Source: Epilithonimonas zeae
Lineage (GTDB): Bacteria; Bacteroidota; Bacteroidia; Flavobacteriales; Weeksellaceae
Length of the DNA: 64,000 bases
Direction: 5' to 3'
NCBI RefSeq assembly: GCF_023278365.1
Contig: NZ_CP075338.1
Span: 372,001 to 436,000 of the forward strand
The position numbers and the translations under genes are program-made. The notes beneath the pieces are model-generated. The model did not search any database. It was given only the letters and a program-made list of their open reading frames with translations, and was not told the DNA's origin. This document shows positions 1 to 8,727 of the stretch, one piece after another (position 1 is the stretch's first letter; every line of letters begins with the position of its first letter).

Positions 1-2
1 TG

Positions 3-1157
3 AACAACAAGTTGCTGATCTACGAAGCAAAAAAGGATACATTGATAGAAAACAGAAGTGCAGCTATCAAGGAAATGGCGGGGAACAAATACAACCAAAT
101 TCTTGGTCAGTTTCCGGATGAAAAAACAATGTTGGCAGCGTACAAATTTAGAACATCTTACGAGATGAAAACTGCAATCGAAAAAATTGATGCTGATAAC
201 TATTATGGCCAGGCCAAATATGGAAGAATTACTGAAAAAGCGGATGTAACGCCAAATGAAGTAACGGATTTTTATAATCAATTCAAATATCAGCTTCCGA
301 ATGTAAAAGATGAAGTGACGCTTTCTAAAATCAGTATCTATCCGAAGATTTCTGCAGCTCACAAAAAAGAAATTATTGATAAGCTTAACAAAATAAAGCA
401 GGATATCAAAGGTGGTGAAAGTTTTGAAAACCAAGCAAGAATCTATTCTGAAGATGAAGGTTCTGCTGCTGTTGGTGGGATTTACAAAAACATCAATATG
501 GGACAGATGGTAAAACCGTTTGAAGCTGCCGCGCTTAACCTTCAGGAAGGTGATTTGTCAGATCCTGTGGAATCGGAGTTTGGATACCACTTGATTCAAT
601 TGGTGAAAAGGAATGGTAAAAAGTACGACGCAAGACATATTCTCATAAAAAGTACGCCAAACGCCGAGGAAATTACAGCTGCAAAAAAAGAGTTGGATAG
701 TATCAGAACTTTGATTTTGGAGAAGAAAATTACTTTCAAAGATGCAGCTTACAAATATTCAGATGATAAGAGCAACAAATTCAGTGCTGGTATTATGACC
801 AACAACCAAGATGGTTCTGATAAACTAGAGAAACTGAATCTGGATCCAACCATTTCTTATCAGATTGCAGGACTTAAAAAAGGTGATGTTACAGATCCTT
901 TCCAACAAGAGGATTCTCAGAAAAGAAAAATGATAAGCATTGTTCAAGTGAATGATATTATCGATGCGCATCAACTGGAATTGTCCACAGATTATGAAAG
1001 AATCAAGGATATGGCGCTGAACAAAAAGAAAAATGAAATCGTAGAAAAATGGGTGACGAATAAAATCCCATCAATTTTTATCTCGATTGACAACAAATAT
1101 AAAGATTGTAAGTTCCATACAAACTGGTTGAAAACATCAGTTGTTGAAGCTAAATAA
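3..1157 (+). CDS. SurA-like peptidylprolyl isomerase, 5' partial
   Basis: The reading frame is open back to the window edge, so the true start lies upstream; the first in-window TTG at 12 is not the start. The product carries two parvulin (PpiC) modules. The first covers about residues 99-205 counted from the TTG, with the family pattern GGIYKNINMGQMVKPFEAAA followed by FGYHLIQLV. The second begins at ARHILIK near residue 208 and is more degenerate. This arrangement fits periplasmic SurA-type chaperones that escort outer membrane proteins. A hairpin terminator lies 18 bases past the stop. The missing N-terminus should hold the signal peptide and the chaperone domain. Confidence 0.85.
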   Translation, partial: NNKLLIYEAKKDTLIENRSAAIKEMAGNKYNQILGQFPDEKTMLAAYKFRTSYEMKTAIEKIDADNYYGQAKYGRITEKADVTPNEVTDFYNQFKYQLPNVKDEVTLSKISIYPKISAAHKKEIIDKLNKIKQDIKGGESFENQARIYSEDEGSAAVGGIYKNINMGQMVKPFEAAALNLQEGDLSDPVESEFGYHLIQLVKRNGKKYDARHILIKSTPNAEEITAAKKELDSIRTLILEKKITFKDAAYKYSDDKSNKFSAGIMTNNQDGSDKLEKLNLDPTISYQIAGLKKGDVTDPFQQEDSQKRKMISIVQVNDIIDAHQLELSTDYERIKDMALNKKKNEIVEKWVTNKIPSIFISIDNKYKDCKFHTNWLKTSVVEAK

Positions 1158-1174
1158 TCAACTTATTCGAAAAT

Positions 1175-1208
1175 AAAAAATGATGAACATCATTGTTCAT
1201 CATTTTTT
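1175..1208. terminator. bidirectional intrinsic terminator
   Basis: An A6-TGATGAAC arm pairs with GTTCATCA-T6 around a six-base loop. It lies between the convergent parvulin gene and the minus-strand gene ending at 1227, and has a T run on both strands. Confidence 0.8.
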
Positions 1209-1226
1209 ATTGTTTTTAATCTAAAC

Positions 1227-1565
1227 TCATTCTGGTTTTACAATTTTATAATCACCAAATATCCCATCCCATTTTTCATTGTATGTATTGAATTCTATGG
1301 AAGTGATTTCGCCATTACTGACATCAACGACATAACTCAAGCCATCTTTTAAACCTTTAATTTCGATATTTTCTCCATTGCTGAATAAAGCATTAATATC
1401 GTCAAAATCTCCACTGAAATCCGAATAAATAAGATTGACAATCAAACTATCTTTGTTAAGTTTTCTTTCCTTAACTTTTAGAAAAGGAAGGTGAGGTTTT
1501 AAGGATGGATATTTTATTGTTAAGTTATCTACGAGAATTAGTTCTAGTTCGTTTAGTTCATCCAT
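1227..1565 (-). CDS. hypothetical acidic protein, 112 aa
   Basis: I do not recognise this family. It is a soluble acidic protein with no signal peptide or membrane segment, rich in Asp, Glu, Leu and Ile, starting MDELNELELILVDNL. It is the last member of a minus-strand series (3611 to 1227) and starts 27 bases after the metallo-hydrolase gene, so cotranscription is likely. The size and acidity resemble small immunity-type proteins, but no toxin gene is adjacent, so I make no functional claim. Confidence 0.55.
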   Translation of the reverse strand: MDELNELELILVDNLTIKYPSLKPHLPFLKVKERKLNKDSLIVNLIYSDFSGDFDDINALFSNGENIEIKGLKDGLSYVVDVSNGEITSIEFNTYNEKWDGIFGDYKIVKPE

Positions 1566-1592
1566 ATCACAAATTTAAATGAGTATAATAGT

Positions 1593-2711
1593 TTAAGAAT
1601 TCCACCACTCTGGAAAAACCTTCGAATCATCATTCAGATTCAATTTTTCGCCAATGATGGGTGTGGCTATTTTGAAATTTTTACCTTGGCTGTTTTCAAA
1701 TATTTTCTGCAAAGGTTCGTTCCAAGAATGTTGCGCTAATGCAAATTTTGAAGAATGAACGGGCAAAACATTTTTCACATTCAGATCTTCTACAACCTGT
1801 ACCAATTCTTCTGGAAGCGTATGGATGTTTCGCCATTTCACATTGTATTGTCCATTTTCTAAAATGGCCCAATCGAAAGGTCCGAATTTCTCTCCAATCT
1901 GTTTGAAATGAGAATCGTAACCACTGTCTCCACCAAGAAAAATTGTCTTACTCGGCGTTTCCAGAACAAAAGAAGACCAAAGTGTATTATTCCTTTTAAA
2001 TCTTCGTCCGGAAAAATGTCTCGCTGGAGTAGAAGTTATCTTAAATCCGGTTGCGATATTTTCACCCTCATACCAATCCATTTCGATGATTTTTTCTTCA
2101 TCAAAACCCCATTTTTCAAAATGTGAACCTACACCCAGACCACAGATTACGTCTTTAATTTTAGGTTTAAGGCTTTTCACGGTTTTGTAGTCCAAATGAT
2201 CGTAATGATCGTGCGAAATAATCAAAAAATCAATCTCAGGAAAATCTTCTGCGGAATAAATATCTGTTCCATCAAAAGCTTTTGTAGTTCCCGGGATTGG
2301 TGAGGCGTTTCCACTAAAAACTGGATCAACCAGAAATTTTTTTCCATCAAGTTGAAAATAGTAAGACGAATGTCCCATCCAAACTAAGAAATTCTCAGTT
2401 ATCGGTTGATTTTTCAAATCGGTTTTATGAGTTGGTAAAAGATTTTTAGGTTTTTTATTTTCAGTTTTGTCTGTAATGAATTCCCAAAGAACTTGTCTCA
2501 TTGTAAAGCCTTCTGCCAAAGATGGCGTATAACTTAAGTTCTGAAAAACACCATCTTTATAATTAGGCGATTGTTTCATCCGGATTAACCTTTTGCCGGA
2601 AAAACTGCCACCAAAAACAGGAAGATTGTAAAGATAAATTGCCAAGGCAGCTAACAAAATGAGAAAAGTAAGAATCATAATTAATCGGTCTTTTTTACTA
2701 TTAAAACCCAA
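1593..2711 (-). CDS. membrane-anchored MBL-fold hydrolase (NAPE-PLD/UlaG-like)
   Basis: This is a metallo-beta-lactamase-fold hydrolase with the metal motif SHDHYDHLD about 160 residues in, a later HFSGR histidine, GGDSGYD with the bridging aspartate, and a C-terminal LPVHSSKFAL histidine. The overall pattern matches the NAPE-PLD-like and UlaG-like branch, whose members cleave phosphodiester or related bonds; the substrate here is unknown. A hydrophobic segment near residues 12-29 predicts an N-terminal membrane anchor. The start at 2711 overlaps the upstream zinc-ribbon gene by 31 bases. An alternative ATG at 2678 leaves a two-base gap, but the longer form keeps the KKDR positive charge before the anchor. 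Confidence 0.85.
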   Translation of the reverse strand: MGFNSKKDRLIMILTFLILLAALAIYLYNLPVFGGSFSGKRLIRMKQSPNYKDGVFQNLSYTPSLAEGFTMRQVLWEFITDKTENKKPKNLLPTHKTDLKNQPITENFLVWMGHSSYYFQLDGKKFLVDPVFSGNASPIPGTTKAFDGTDIYSAEDFPEIDFLIISHDHYDHLDYKTVKSLKPKIKDVICGLGVGSHFEKWGFDEEKIIEMDWYEGENIATGFKITSTPARHFSGRRFKRNNTLWSSFVLETPSKTIFLGGDSGYDSHFKQIGEKFGPFDWAILENGQYNVKWRNIHTLPEELVQVVEDLNVKNVLPVHSSKFALAQHSWNEPLQKIFENSQGKNFKIATPIIGEKLNLNDDSKVFPEWWNS

Positions 2712-3034
2712 TCGTTGTCAAGGATTTTGTAACCTTGGTCATAAACGAAAAAGTATTGTGAGCCGTTTTTATAGGTCACGATTTGTGTGATAAAATCGAA
2801 ATCAAAATCGGCGTTCTGTAGTTTAAGACGATTGATTTTTGTTTTTCCTTCAAAATTATGTTCAGAAAGTATGCGGTAATTTTTGCGGAGTTTGTTGTTG
2901 ACGTTCCGCATATAGTTGGTTGTCGTTTTATTTTGTTTATTGTTAAAGGCGTTTCGGCAAGCATCGGAACAGAATTTTTTATCTGATCTTCCAACGATTT
3001 TGTCACCACATTCAGGGCAGGTTAGATTTTCCAT
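2681..3034 (-). CDS. zinc-ribbon protein (DUF2116-like)
   Basis: The first 35 residues form a zinc ribbon: CPECG, then KKFCSDACRNAF, the pattern seen in DUF2116-type small proteins. The rest is a basic linker and a compact C-terminal region of alternating hydrophobic and charged residues. I chose the ATG at 3034 (MENLTCPEC) over an in-frame ATG at 3049 because the ribbon starts immediately after it. The gene overlaps the next start at 2711 and follows the secreted-protein gene by 43 bases. Its role is unknown; such ribbons usually stabilise protein or nucleic-acid contacts. Confidence 0.7.
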   Translation of the reverse strand: MENLTCPECGDKIVGRSDKKFCSDACRNAFNNKQNKTTTNYMRNVNNKLRKNYRILSEHNFEGKTKINRLKLQNADFDFDFITQIVTYKNGSQYFFVYDQGYKILDNDWVLIVKKTD

Positions 3035-3077
3035 TTGTGTGTTTATCAATTTAACTAAATTACAAAACTTCAGAAAC

Positions 3078-3611
3078 TTAATGATTAGTTGTTGCTTTTT
3101 TCTTAATTAATTTTCCATTCTCAGTGCTCATATCTTTTTCCAAGAAATAGATTGCCTTATTTTCCTTGAAAACTCTGTTCTGTAAATCCTTTTCACTAAA
3201 ACTTTCACATCCGGTTGGAATCAAAAACGGCTGAACAATTTTTATCCAGTTTCCTTTGATGAAAGAATAGGTTGTCATTGTGTAAGTGCAGCCATTCATC
3301 GGTGCTTGATAAATTGAGATTTCGTCGCTCCCATCATCATTCAGATCGCCTTCGTTAATGAGAATAATCTCGCAACAGCCTGCTTTGATCGGTTTTAATT
3401 TTACATCAGAAAATCGAATTTCGAATTCTGCTGGTGTACCGTTTTCTATCGGATTTCCTGTTGCTTCTTTAGTTTTGATGACAAAAGCTGTTACTTTTTT
3501 ACCATTTCCCAGAAAGTTACCTTGGATTTTTTCTCCGATTTTATTTTCGAGTTTTGAATTTTGTCCGAAAGTTAAAACGCTAATAGCCAGAAATGTTATT
3601 ATAGATTTCAT
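3078..3611 (-). CDS. secreted hypothetical protein, 177 aa
   Basis: An N-terminal signal peptide is visible (MKSIITFLAISVLTFGQ, cleavage probably near residue 17). The mature part has paired cysteines (AGCCE, NGCT, TGCE) and an Asp/Asn-rich loop EGDLNDDGSDEIS that resembles an FG-GAP or EF-hand-like calcium loop. This suggests a periplasmic or surface protein. It heads the minus-strand series that ends at 1227. I cannot assign a function. Confidence 0.65.
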   Translation of the reverse strand: MKSIITFLAISVLTFGQNSKLENKIGEKIQGNFLGNGKKVTAFVIKTKEATGNPIENGTPAEFEIRFSDVKLKPIKAGCCEIILINEGDLNDDGSDEISIYQAPMNGCTYTMTTYSFIKGNWIKIVQPFLIPTGCESFSEKDLQNRVFKENKAIYFLEKDMSTENGKLIKKKATTNH

Positions 3612-3794
3612 TTTATTAAATCAATTTATCCTCTCTAAAATTATAAAAACTTTCCATTTACAAACGATTACAAACGGATATAAATGCTTTTTAACCGAAT
3701 CCAGTTTTCTTTTTGATGAATATTTGCAACAGAAAATCAAGCGAAAGACAAAACCCGGCTTGGTTTTAAAAGTTTAATTCAAAAATTTAATATT

Positions 3795-4130
3795 ATGTCT
3801 TTAAGAAACAAAGTGACACTTATTGGTCACACAGGAAAAGAAGTAGAAGTTTTCAATTTCGAAAACGGAAATAGAAAAGCAACTGTTAGTCTTGCAACAA
3901 GTGATCATTATATTAATGCTGCAGGTGAAAAAGTAGAGGAAACGCAATGGCACAATCTCGTTGCTTTTGGAAAAGTGGTGGATATTCTTGAAAAGTATGT
4001 CCCAAAAGGTAAAGAAATAGCAATAGAGGGAAAACTAACTTACAGGTCGTACGATGACAAAGATGGAACAAAACGTTTTTTGACTGAAATCAAAATAGAA
4101 GAACTCGTTCTTTTAGGATCTAATAAATAA
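3795..4130 (+). CDS. ssb: single-stranded DNA-binding protein, short form
   Basis: The 111-residue protein is a single OB fold of the SSB family (RNKVTLIGHTGKEVEV, WHNLVAFGKVVDILEKYVPKGKEIAIEGKL, YRSYDDKDG). It ends at ELVLLGSNK directly after the OB fold, so it lacks both the flexible linker and the acidic C-terminal tip that housekeeping SSB uses to recruit repair and replication partners. It is therefore probably a second, specialised SSB, and the main ssb should lie elsewhere. The next gene codes for an HRDC protein, 59 bases on. Confidence 0.9.
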   Translation: MSLRNKVTLIGHTGKEVEVFNFENGNRKATVSLATSDHYINAAGEKVEETQWHNLVAFGKVVDILEKYVPKGKEIAIEGKLTYRSYDDKDGTKRFLTEIKIEELVLLGSNK

Positions 4131-4189
4131 TATCAGATCAACCTTGGCAAGTCAAGAACTTGTTGAGGTTTATATTTAAATTGAATATT

Positions 4190-4630
4190 ATGAAAGTAAA
4201 AGTTTTGAAAATTAGGCTCTCCAATCAGTTTCAGAAAATGGATGAGGATTCTGTTAATGATTATTTTTCCAACTTTGAAGTGATTAGTATGGAAACAAAA
4301 TTGATTGAGAATGAAATCAATTATTGGTCAATTTTACTTTGCTATAAGGAGAAATCTGGCAAACCAATTTCCAATAAAACTATTGTCAACTCAGAAGAAG
4401 ATTTATCACAAGAAGAAATGATTATTTATAACAAATTGAAAAGTTGGAGAGCCGAAAAAGCAAAACAATATCAGCTTCCACCTTATATTATCTTTCATAA
4501 TACGCATTTGATGTCCATTGCAAGACATAAACCTTGCACTCTGGAAGACTTGGAAAATGTAAATGGAATCGGGAAATCTAAAATAGAAAAATTTGGGATA
4601 GAAATCATCGAAGTTTTGGAAAATGCTTAA
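4190..4630 (+). CDS. stand-alone HRDC domain protein
   Basis: The C-terminal 75 residues match the HRDC fold: MIIYNKLKSWRAEKAKQYQLPPYIIFHNTHLMSIARHKP, then LEDLENVNGIGKSKIEKFG. HRDC domains normally sit at the C-terminus of RecQ helicases or RNase D and bind nucleic acid. Here the domain stands without a helicase, behind an unassigned N-terminal region of about 70 residues. I chose ATG 4190 (MKVKVLKIRL) over the in-frame start at 4160. The link with the preceding ssb suggests a shared role on single-stranded DNA. Confidence 0.75.
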   Translation: MKVKVLKIRLSNQFQKMDEDSVNDYFSNFEVISMETKLIENEINYWSILLCYKEKSGKPISNKTIVNSEEDLSQEEMIIYNKLKSWRAEKAKQYQLPPYIIFHNTHLMSIARHKPCTLEDLENVNGIGKSKIEKFGIEIIEVLENA

Positions 4631-4699
4631 ATGTAAAATTTACAATAAAAATAACATTCCTAAGGATTGATTTTATGATTTATCTCTTATTTTTGTTAT

Positions 4700-7246
4700 A
4701 TGCTAAACGATCAAAAAATTGAAAAATTCAGGCAAATTGTAGAGAATAAATTTCAAATCTACAACTCGCTCTTCATGAGTTTGCCTTATGATAAAATGAC
4801 GAATATTGGGATGTTGCTTCCTTTTCTTTATGAAGAAAGTAAAGATGGCTATAATGTCGGGAAATCTCCGGAAGAAATTGTGGAAGAGTTTTTCCAGAAA
4901 CATACCGAGTTACAAACAGAAGACCAGAAACTGGAATTGTTGTTTAAAATTATCCAATATATTGAAAGACAAGTGGTTTTGTTTGACAGTATAGAAGATG
5001 CGGCTTTCCAGCAATTACATTCTGAAACCGATTCTGGAACGGTAATGAATCTCTATGACAGAGCCAATCAGGAACATCATTTGACAGCCATTCGAAAAAA
5101 AATGGATGACTTTGGAATTAAGATTGTTTTCACGGCGCACCCAACTCAGTTTTATCCAAACGCTGTTCAGAGAATCATCCATGATTTGCGTGATGCCATC
5201 ATTAATGATTCGGTGACGCAAATTGATACCTTGCTTCAGCAATTGGGGAAAACGCCTTTTGTTAATAAAGAAAAACCAACACCACTAGACGAGGCGATGA
5301 GCATCATTTATTACCTGAGATATGTTTATTATCAAAGTATTGGTGAGCTTTACAGAAAGATCAAACAAGTTTACGGAACATCTAATTTCACGCCGAGCCC
5401 AGATATTATTCAGTTAGGGTTTTGGCCAGGTGGAGACCGCGATGGAAATCCTTTTGTAACGGCAGATATCACTATGAAAGTGGCTGAAGAATTGAGAATT
5501 TCTATTCTTAAAGATTATTATGGACATCTTAAAATTGTAAGAAGGAGACTGAGTTTCCGTGGTGTTTCTGATGTCTTGGATAAATTGAGTAAAAATCTTT
5601 ATGCTTCCATCTTCCAAAAAGAGGCGCGAATTTCAACTGATGAAATTGTAAAAAAACTGGATGAGGCAGAAAAAATTCTTAAAGAAGAACATAATGCACT
5701 TTTCATAGATGTGTTAGATGACTTTAGAGATCGAGTGAAGATTTTCGGAACTCACTTTGCGACTTTGGATATCCGTCAGGACAGTAGAGTTCATCAAAAT
5801 GTAATCGATGATATTTTCAAAAAAGTAATAGACGGAAATGCAGATTCCAGAACGGATGATGAAAAAGTTCAGCTTTTGATTGATTCTAATCAGGTTTTGG
5901 ATCCACAAGATTTTGAAGATGAAATGACGTGTGAAACTCTGAAAAGTATTTATAATATCAAAAAAATTCAGGAGAGTAATGGCGAGCGAGGAATGCATCG
6001 TTATATCATTTCCAACTCGGATGAAGTGAAAGATGTGATGAATGTTTATGCTATGATGAAACTTTGTGGTTATGCAGATGATGAAATCAACATTGATATA
6101 GTTCCGTTGTTTGAAACGATGGAAGGTCTTGACAGATCGGAAGAAGTGATGAGAACTTTGTATAATCATCCGATTTATAAGAAGCATCTGCAAAAACGAA
6201 ACAACAAACAAATCATTATGCTTGGCTTTTCAGACGGAACCAAAGATGGTGGTTATCTGAAAGCGAACTGGCAAATCTATACTTCGAAAGAGAAGTTGAC
6301 TAAAATCTCTGAGGAAAACGGAGTGAAAGTTGTTTTCTTTGATGGTAGAGGTGGACCGCCAGCGAGAGGTGGTGGAAAAACCCACGATTTCTATGCTTCG
6401 CAAGGAAAAACGATTGCGAATAATCAAATTGAGTTGACGATACAAGGGCAAACTATTACGAGTGTTTTTGGAAATAAAGATCAGGCAAAATTCAATTTTG
6501 AACAGTTGTTGACAGCTGGGATTGAGAATGATGTTTTCAAAAGTGTGAAAAAAGATTTGAACGACGGCGAAAGAAAATTAATCTCAGAATTAGCAGACAT
6601 CAGTTATGGTAAATATTCTGATTTGAAGGCGCATCCAATGTTTGTTCCTTACCTGCAAGAGATGAGTACTTTGGAATACTATGGCCGAACTAATATCGGA
6701 AGTCGACCAAGTAAAAGAGGGGCGGGTTCTGAACTGAAGTTTGAAGATCTTCGTGCGATTCCGTTTGTGGGATCCTGGGCTCAGCTAAGACAGAATGTTC
6801 CTGGGTTCTTCGGATTTGGCTCTGCTTTGAAGGCTTTGAAAGATGCAGGAAGATTTGATGAAATTAAAGAATTATATAAAGGTTCGGACTTCTTCAAAAC
6901 GCTAGTTCTCAATTCGATGATGAGTATGAATAAGACTTATTTCCCGCTGACTTATTATATGAGAAATAATGAGAAATTCGGTGAGTTCTGGAATATTCTT
7001 TTTGCTGAATTCTCTTTGTCTAAAGAAATGATGCTGGAACTAACCGGTTATAATATCCTGATGCAGGAAGAACCTATCAACAGAAAATCTATCAGAATTA
7101 GAGAAAAAATCGTACTTCCGCTGTTGAGTATCCAGCAATATGCTTTGATTAAAATCCAAAAAGGAGAAGGCGATCGTGAGTCTTATGAGAAGCTTGTGAT
7201 GCGTTCCTTGTTTGGAAATATTAATGCCAGTAGAAACTCGGCTTAG
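4700..7246 (+). CDS. ppc: phosphoenolpyruvate carboxylase
   Basis: This enzyme adds bicarbonate to phosphoenolpyruvate to give oxaloacetate and so refills the TCA cycle. All family signatures are present: TAHPTQ at residues 145-150 with the catalytic histidine 147, GFWPGGDRDGNPFVT, the glycine-rich FFDGRGGPPARGGG, NIGSRPSKR, and LRAIPFVGSWAQLRQNVPG. At 848 residues it is slightly shorter than the E. coli enzyme. It stands alone, with a terminator 50 bases downstream. Together with sucA-sucB in this window it serves central carbon metabolism. Confidence 0.97.
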   Translation: MLNDQKIEKFRQIVENKFQIYNSLFMSLPYDKMTNIGMLLPFLYEESKDGYNVGKSPEEIVEEFFQKHTELQTEDQKLELLFKIIQYIERQVVLFDSIEDAAFQQLHSETDSGTVMNLYDRANQEHHLTAIRKKMDDFGIKIVFTAHPTQFYPNAVQRIIHDLRDAIINDSVTQIDTLLQQLGKTPFVNKEKPTPLDEAMSIIYYLRYVYYQSIGELYRKIKQVYGTSNFTPSPDIIQLGFWPGGDRDGNPFVTADITMKVAEELRISILKDYYGHLKIVRRRLSFRGVSDVLDKLSKNLYASIFQKEARISTDEIVKKLDEAEKILKEEHNALFIDVLDDFRDRVKIFGTHFATLDIRQDSRVHQNVIDDIFKKVIDGNADSRTDDEKVQLLIDSNQVLDPQDFEDEMTCETLKSIYNIKKIQESNGERGMHRYIISNSDEVKDVMNVYAMMKLCGYADDEINIDIVPLFETMEGLDRSEEVMRTLYNHPIYKKHLQKRNNKQIIMLGFSDGTKDGGYLKANWQIYTSKEKLTKISEENGVKVVFFDGRGGPPARGGGKTHDFYASQGKTIANNQIELTIQGQTITSVFGNKDQAKFNFEQLLTAGIENDVFKSVKKDLNDGERKLISELADISYGKYSDLKAHPMFVPYLQEMSTLEYYGRTNIGSRPSKRGAGSELKFEDLRAIPFVGSWAQLRQNVPGFFGFGSALKALKDAGRFDEIKELYKGSDFFKTLVLNSMMSMNKTYFPLTYYMRNNEKFGEFWNILFAEFSLSKEMMLELTGYNILMQEEPINRKSIRIREKIVLPLLSIQQYALIKIQKGEGDRESYEKLVMRSLFGNINASRNSA

Positions 7247-7295
7247 TAGTAAAATTATGATTTATAAATTATAAATTGATTAAAGACGGTATAAT

Positions 7296-7326
7296 AAAAA
7301 AACTCTCAATCATTTAAGAGTTTTTA
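7296..7326. terminator. terminator between ppc and the minus-strand membrane cluster
   Basis: AAAAACTCT pairs with AGAGTTTTT around a ten-base loop, with A and T runs on the outer sides, so it can serve both convergent genes. Confidence 0.75.
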
Positions 7327-7337
7327 TCGTTAATAAC

Positions 7338-7586
7338 TCAAGATAAATTTTTGCTTTGATGATTATGAGGAAAAGAATTGATAATCATCCAAAGAAAAAC
7401 TGCAAAACCAAGTTTGTCATAGCTCCAATCAAGTTGAAATGGAATGAATGTCATAGCACTTAAAACCGCAATCAACAACATTAGAGTCCAAGATATTTTA
7501 GTCTTGAATATATACTTTGTAGCATTTTGGAATATTATTGATTCTAAAAAAGCTCCCAGGAAAAATGAGATGATAGGTTCTGTCAT
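7338..7586 (-). CDS. membrane protein, probable C-terminal part of a frameshifted gene
   Basis: This 82-residue frame holds two hydrophobic helices (SFFLGAFLESIIF; WTLMLLIAVLSAMTFIPF) and a third near FAVFLWMII. It overlaps the preceding frame (7498-7848) by 89 bases. In that frame the hydrophobic pattern ends and turns into a polar tail exactly where this frame becomes hydrophobic. The simplest reading is one membrane protein of about 165 residues interrupted by a single indel near 7580-7600, but two overlapping small genes cannot be excluded. Confidence 0.5.
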   Translation of the reverse strand: MTEPIISFFLGAFLESIIFQNATKYIFKTKISWTLMLLIAVLSAMTFIPFQLDWSYDKLGFAVFLWMIINSFPHNHQSKNLS

Positions 7587-7848
7587 TATACAAATAACTG
7601 AAGGAAACCAAGTAGAAAATCACGTTACTGACTACTAAATGTCTTATTAAATCTAATTTGTTTCGTTTAAAGCCTGCTACAAGTAAAGGAAACAGTATAG
7701 CTCCAATTAACATTAATATAGTAACGATTCTTTCATCACCATTGTTTTCAAGAGTAACTCCGGCAATCCAAAATAAAGTTGGAGCTATTATACAATAGGT
7801 GAATCTTTTATACATTGATAGAAGAATTACAGTTGTGATTTCGAACAA
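7498..7848 (-). CDS. membrane protein, probable N-terminal part of a frameshifted gene
   Basis: The frame shows three hydrophobic helices (FTYCIIAPTLFWIAGV; IVTILMLIGAILFPLLVAG; NVIFYLVSFSYLY), then a 28-residue polar tail that looks out of place. It starts 17 bases after the stop of the upstream membrane-protein gene, so the cluster is probably one transcript. See the downstream frame at 7338-7586 for the continuation. I do not recognise the family. Confidence 0.5.
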   Translation of the reverse strand: MFEITTVILLSMYKRFTYCIIAPTLFWIAGVTLENNGDERIVTILMLIGAILFPLLVAGFKRNKLDLIRHLVVSNVIFYLVSFSYLYNDRTYHLIFPGSFFRINNIPKCYKVYIQD

Positions 7849-7865
7849 AATTCTTTTGCATTGCT

Positions 7866-8270
7866 TTACTCCTTAATAAAATTCAAACAAAAGAAATTGA
7901 CAATTGCAATAATTATCCAAAACGGTGAAGCAAAGACGATTGCAAAAATAAACATCGGAATAATGCCTTTTAAGCCTGCTGTTATGATGTTATCCATTGG
8001 CAAGCGCATTCCGATAGAGGTAAAAATGCAAGCAATCATCATTCCTGATAAACTTAGCAAAATTGAGATGCCAACGAGTTGCCATTTTGTTTGTTTTTGA
8101 ATGTTTTGCTGTAATCGGTAAAATGAAAATCCGTAAAGAATAATGATACAGAAAGAAATAATTAAGCGATAAATGATTGCCAAATCAGGAAACATCAACA
8201 AAGCAAGATTGCCAATAATTAAATTGAGAACGATACAAAATATAGCAATTGATTTAAATCGGTTAGACAT
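7866..8270 (-). CDS. hypothetical four-helix membrane protein
   Basis: The 134-residue product has four predicted membrane helices, at about residues 8-27, 33-50, 62-84 and 102-130, joined by a short basic loop (RLQQNIQKQTKWQ). There is no signal peptide, catalytic motif or recognisable domain. It heads the small minus-strand membrane cluster that continues to 7338. Function unknown. Confidence 0.6.
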   Translation of the reverse strand: MSNRFKSIAIFCIVLNLIIGNLALLMFPDLAIIYRLIISFCIIILYGFSFYRLQQNIQKQTKWQLVGISILLSLSGMMIACIFTSIGMRLPMDNIITAGLKGIIPMFIFAIVFASPFWIIIAIVNFFCLNFIKE

Positions 8271-8429
8271 TTCTTAATGGAATTGTGTTGTGTAAATATA
8301 ACAGATACTTCGGAAAGAAAAAACCTCACAAGCAATGATTTGAAAATGTATTTGTTATAATCTTATTAATATTGATTAGACTAAGATGGCATAAATTCTG
8401 ATAAGTAGCTAATATCAAATCACAAAATT

Positions 8430-8657
8430 ATGGCAATAGAATTACATTTGAAAAAGAACGAAGCATTGAAAACTTATCTGCCTTCAACCTTATTAATTTC
8501 CAAAGAAAACTACAATCTACATTTGGCGCAGCGTTATTTTTATGCTGGAGTTTATGCTGACAAAGAGGCTCTGAAAAAGTATATTAATGAGGATATCTAT
8601 TTCTATGATCTTTACATCACTTACCATAATTTTCATCAGGATGTTCCAACTAAATAA
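8430..8657 (+). CDS. hypothetical small protein, 75 aa
   Basis: A small soluble protein rich in Tyr and Lys (MAIELHLKKNEALKTYLPST; RYFYAGVYADKEALKKYINE). An A-rich leader ahead of the ATG is typical for this phylum. It lies on its own, 160 bases from the divergent membrane cluster and just ahead of the 8728 gene with which it may be cotranscribed. No family recognised. Confidence 0.55.
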   Translation: MAIELHLKKNEALKTYLPSTLLISKENYNLHLAQRYFYAGVYADKEALKKYINEDIYFYDLYITYHNFHQDVPTK

Positions 8658-8727
8658 ATTCTATGATTGTATTTAATTAGCAATGGCTCAATTTGTGCAA
8701 GTAGGACTAACATCGAATCCAATTATT

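Noticed and set aside
3358-3777. 139-residue plus-strand frame
   Set aside because: It lies antisense to the secreted-protein gene at 3078-3611 and has no domain or conserved start; probably a chance frame.
5714-6211. 165-residue minus-strand frame inside ppc
   Set aside because: It is antisense to a well-matched enzyme gene and rich in Phe, Ile and His without a motif.
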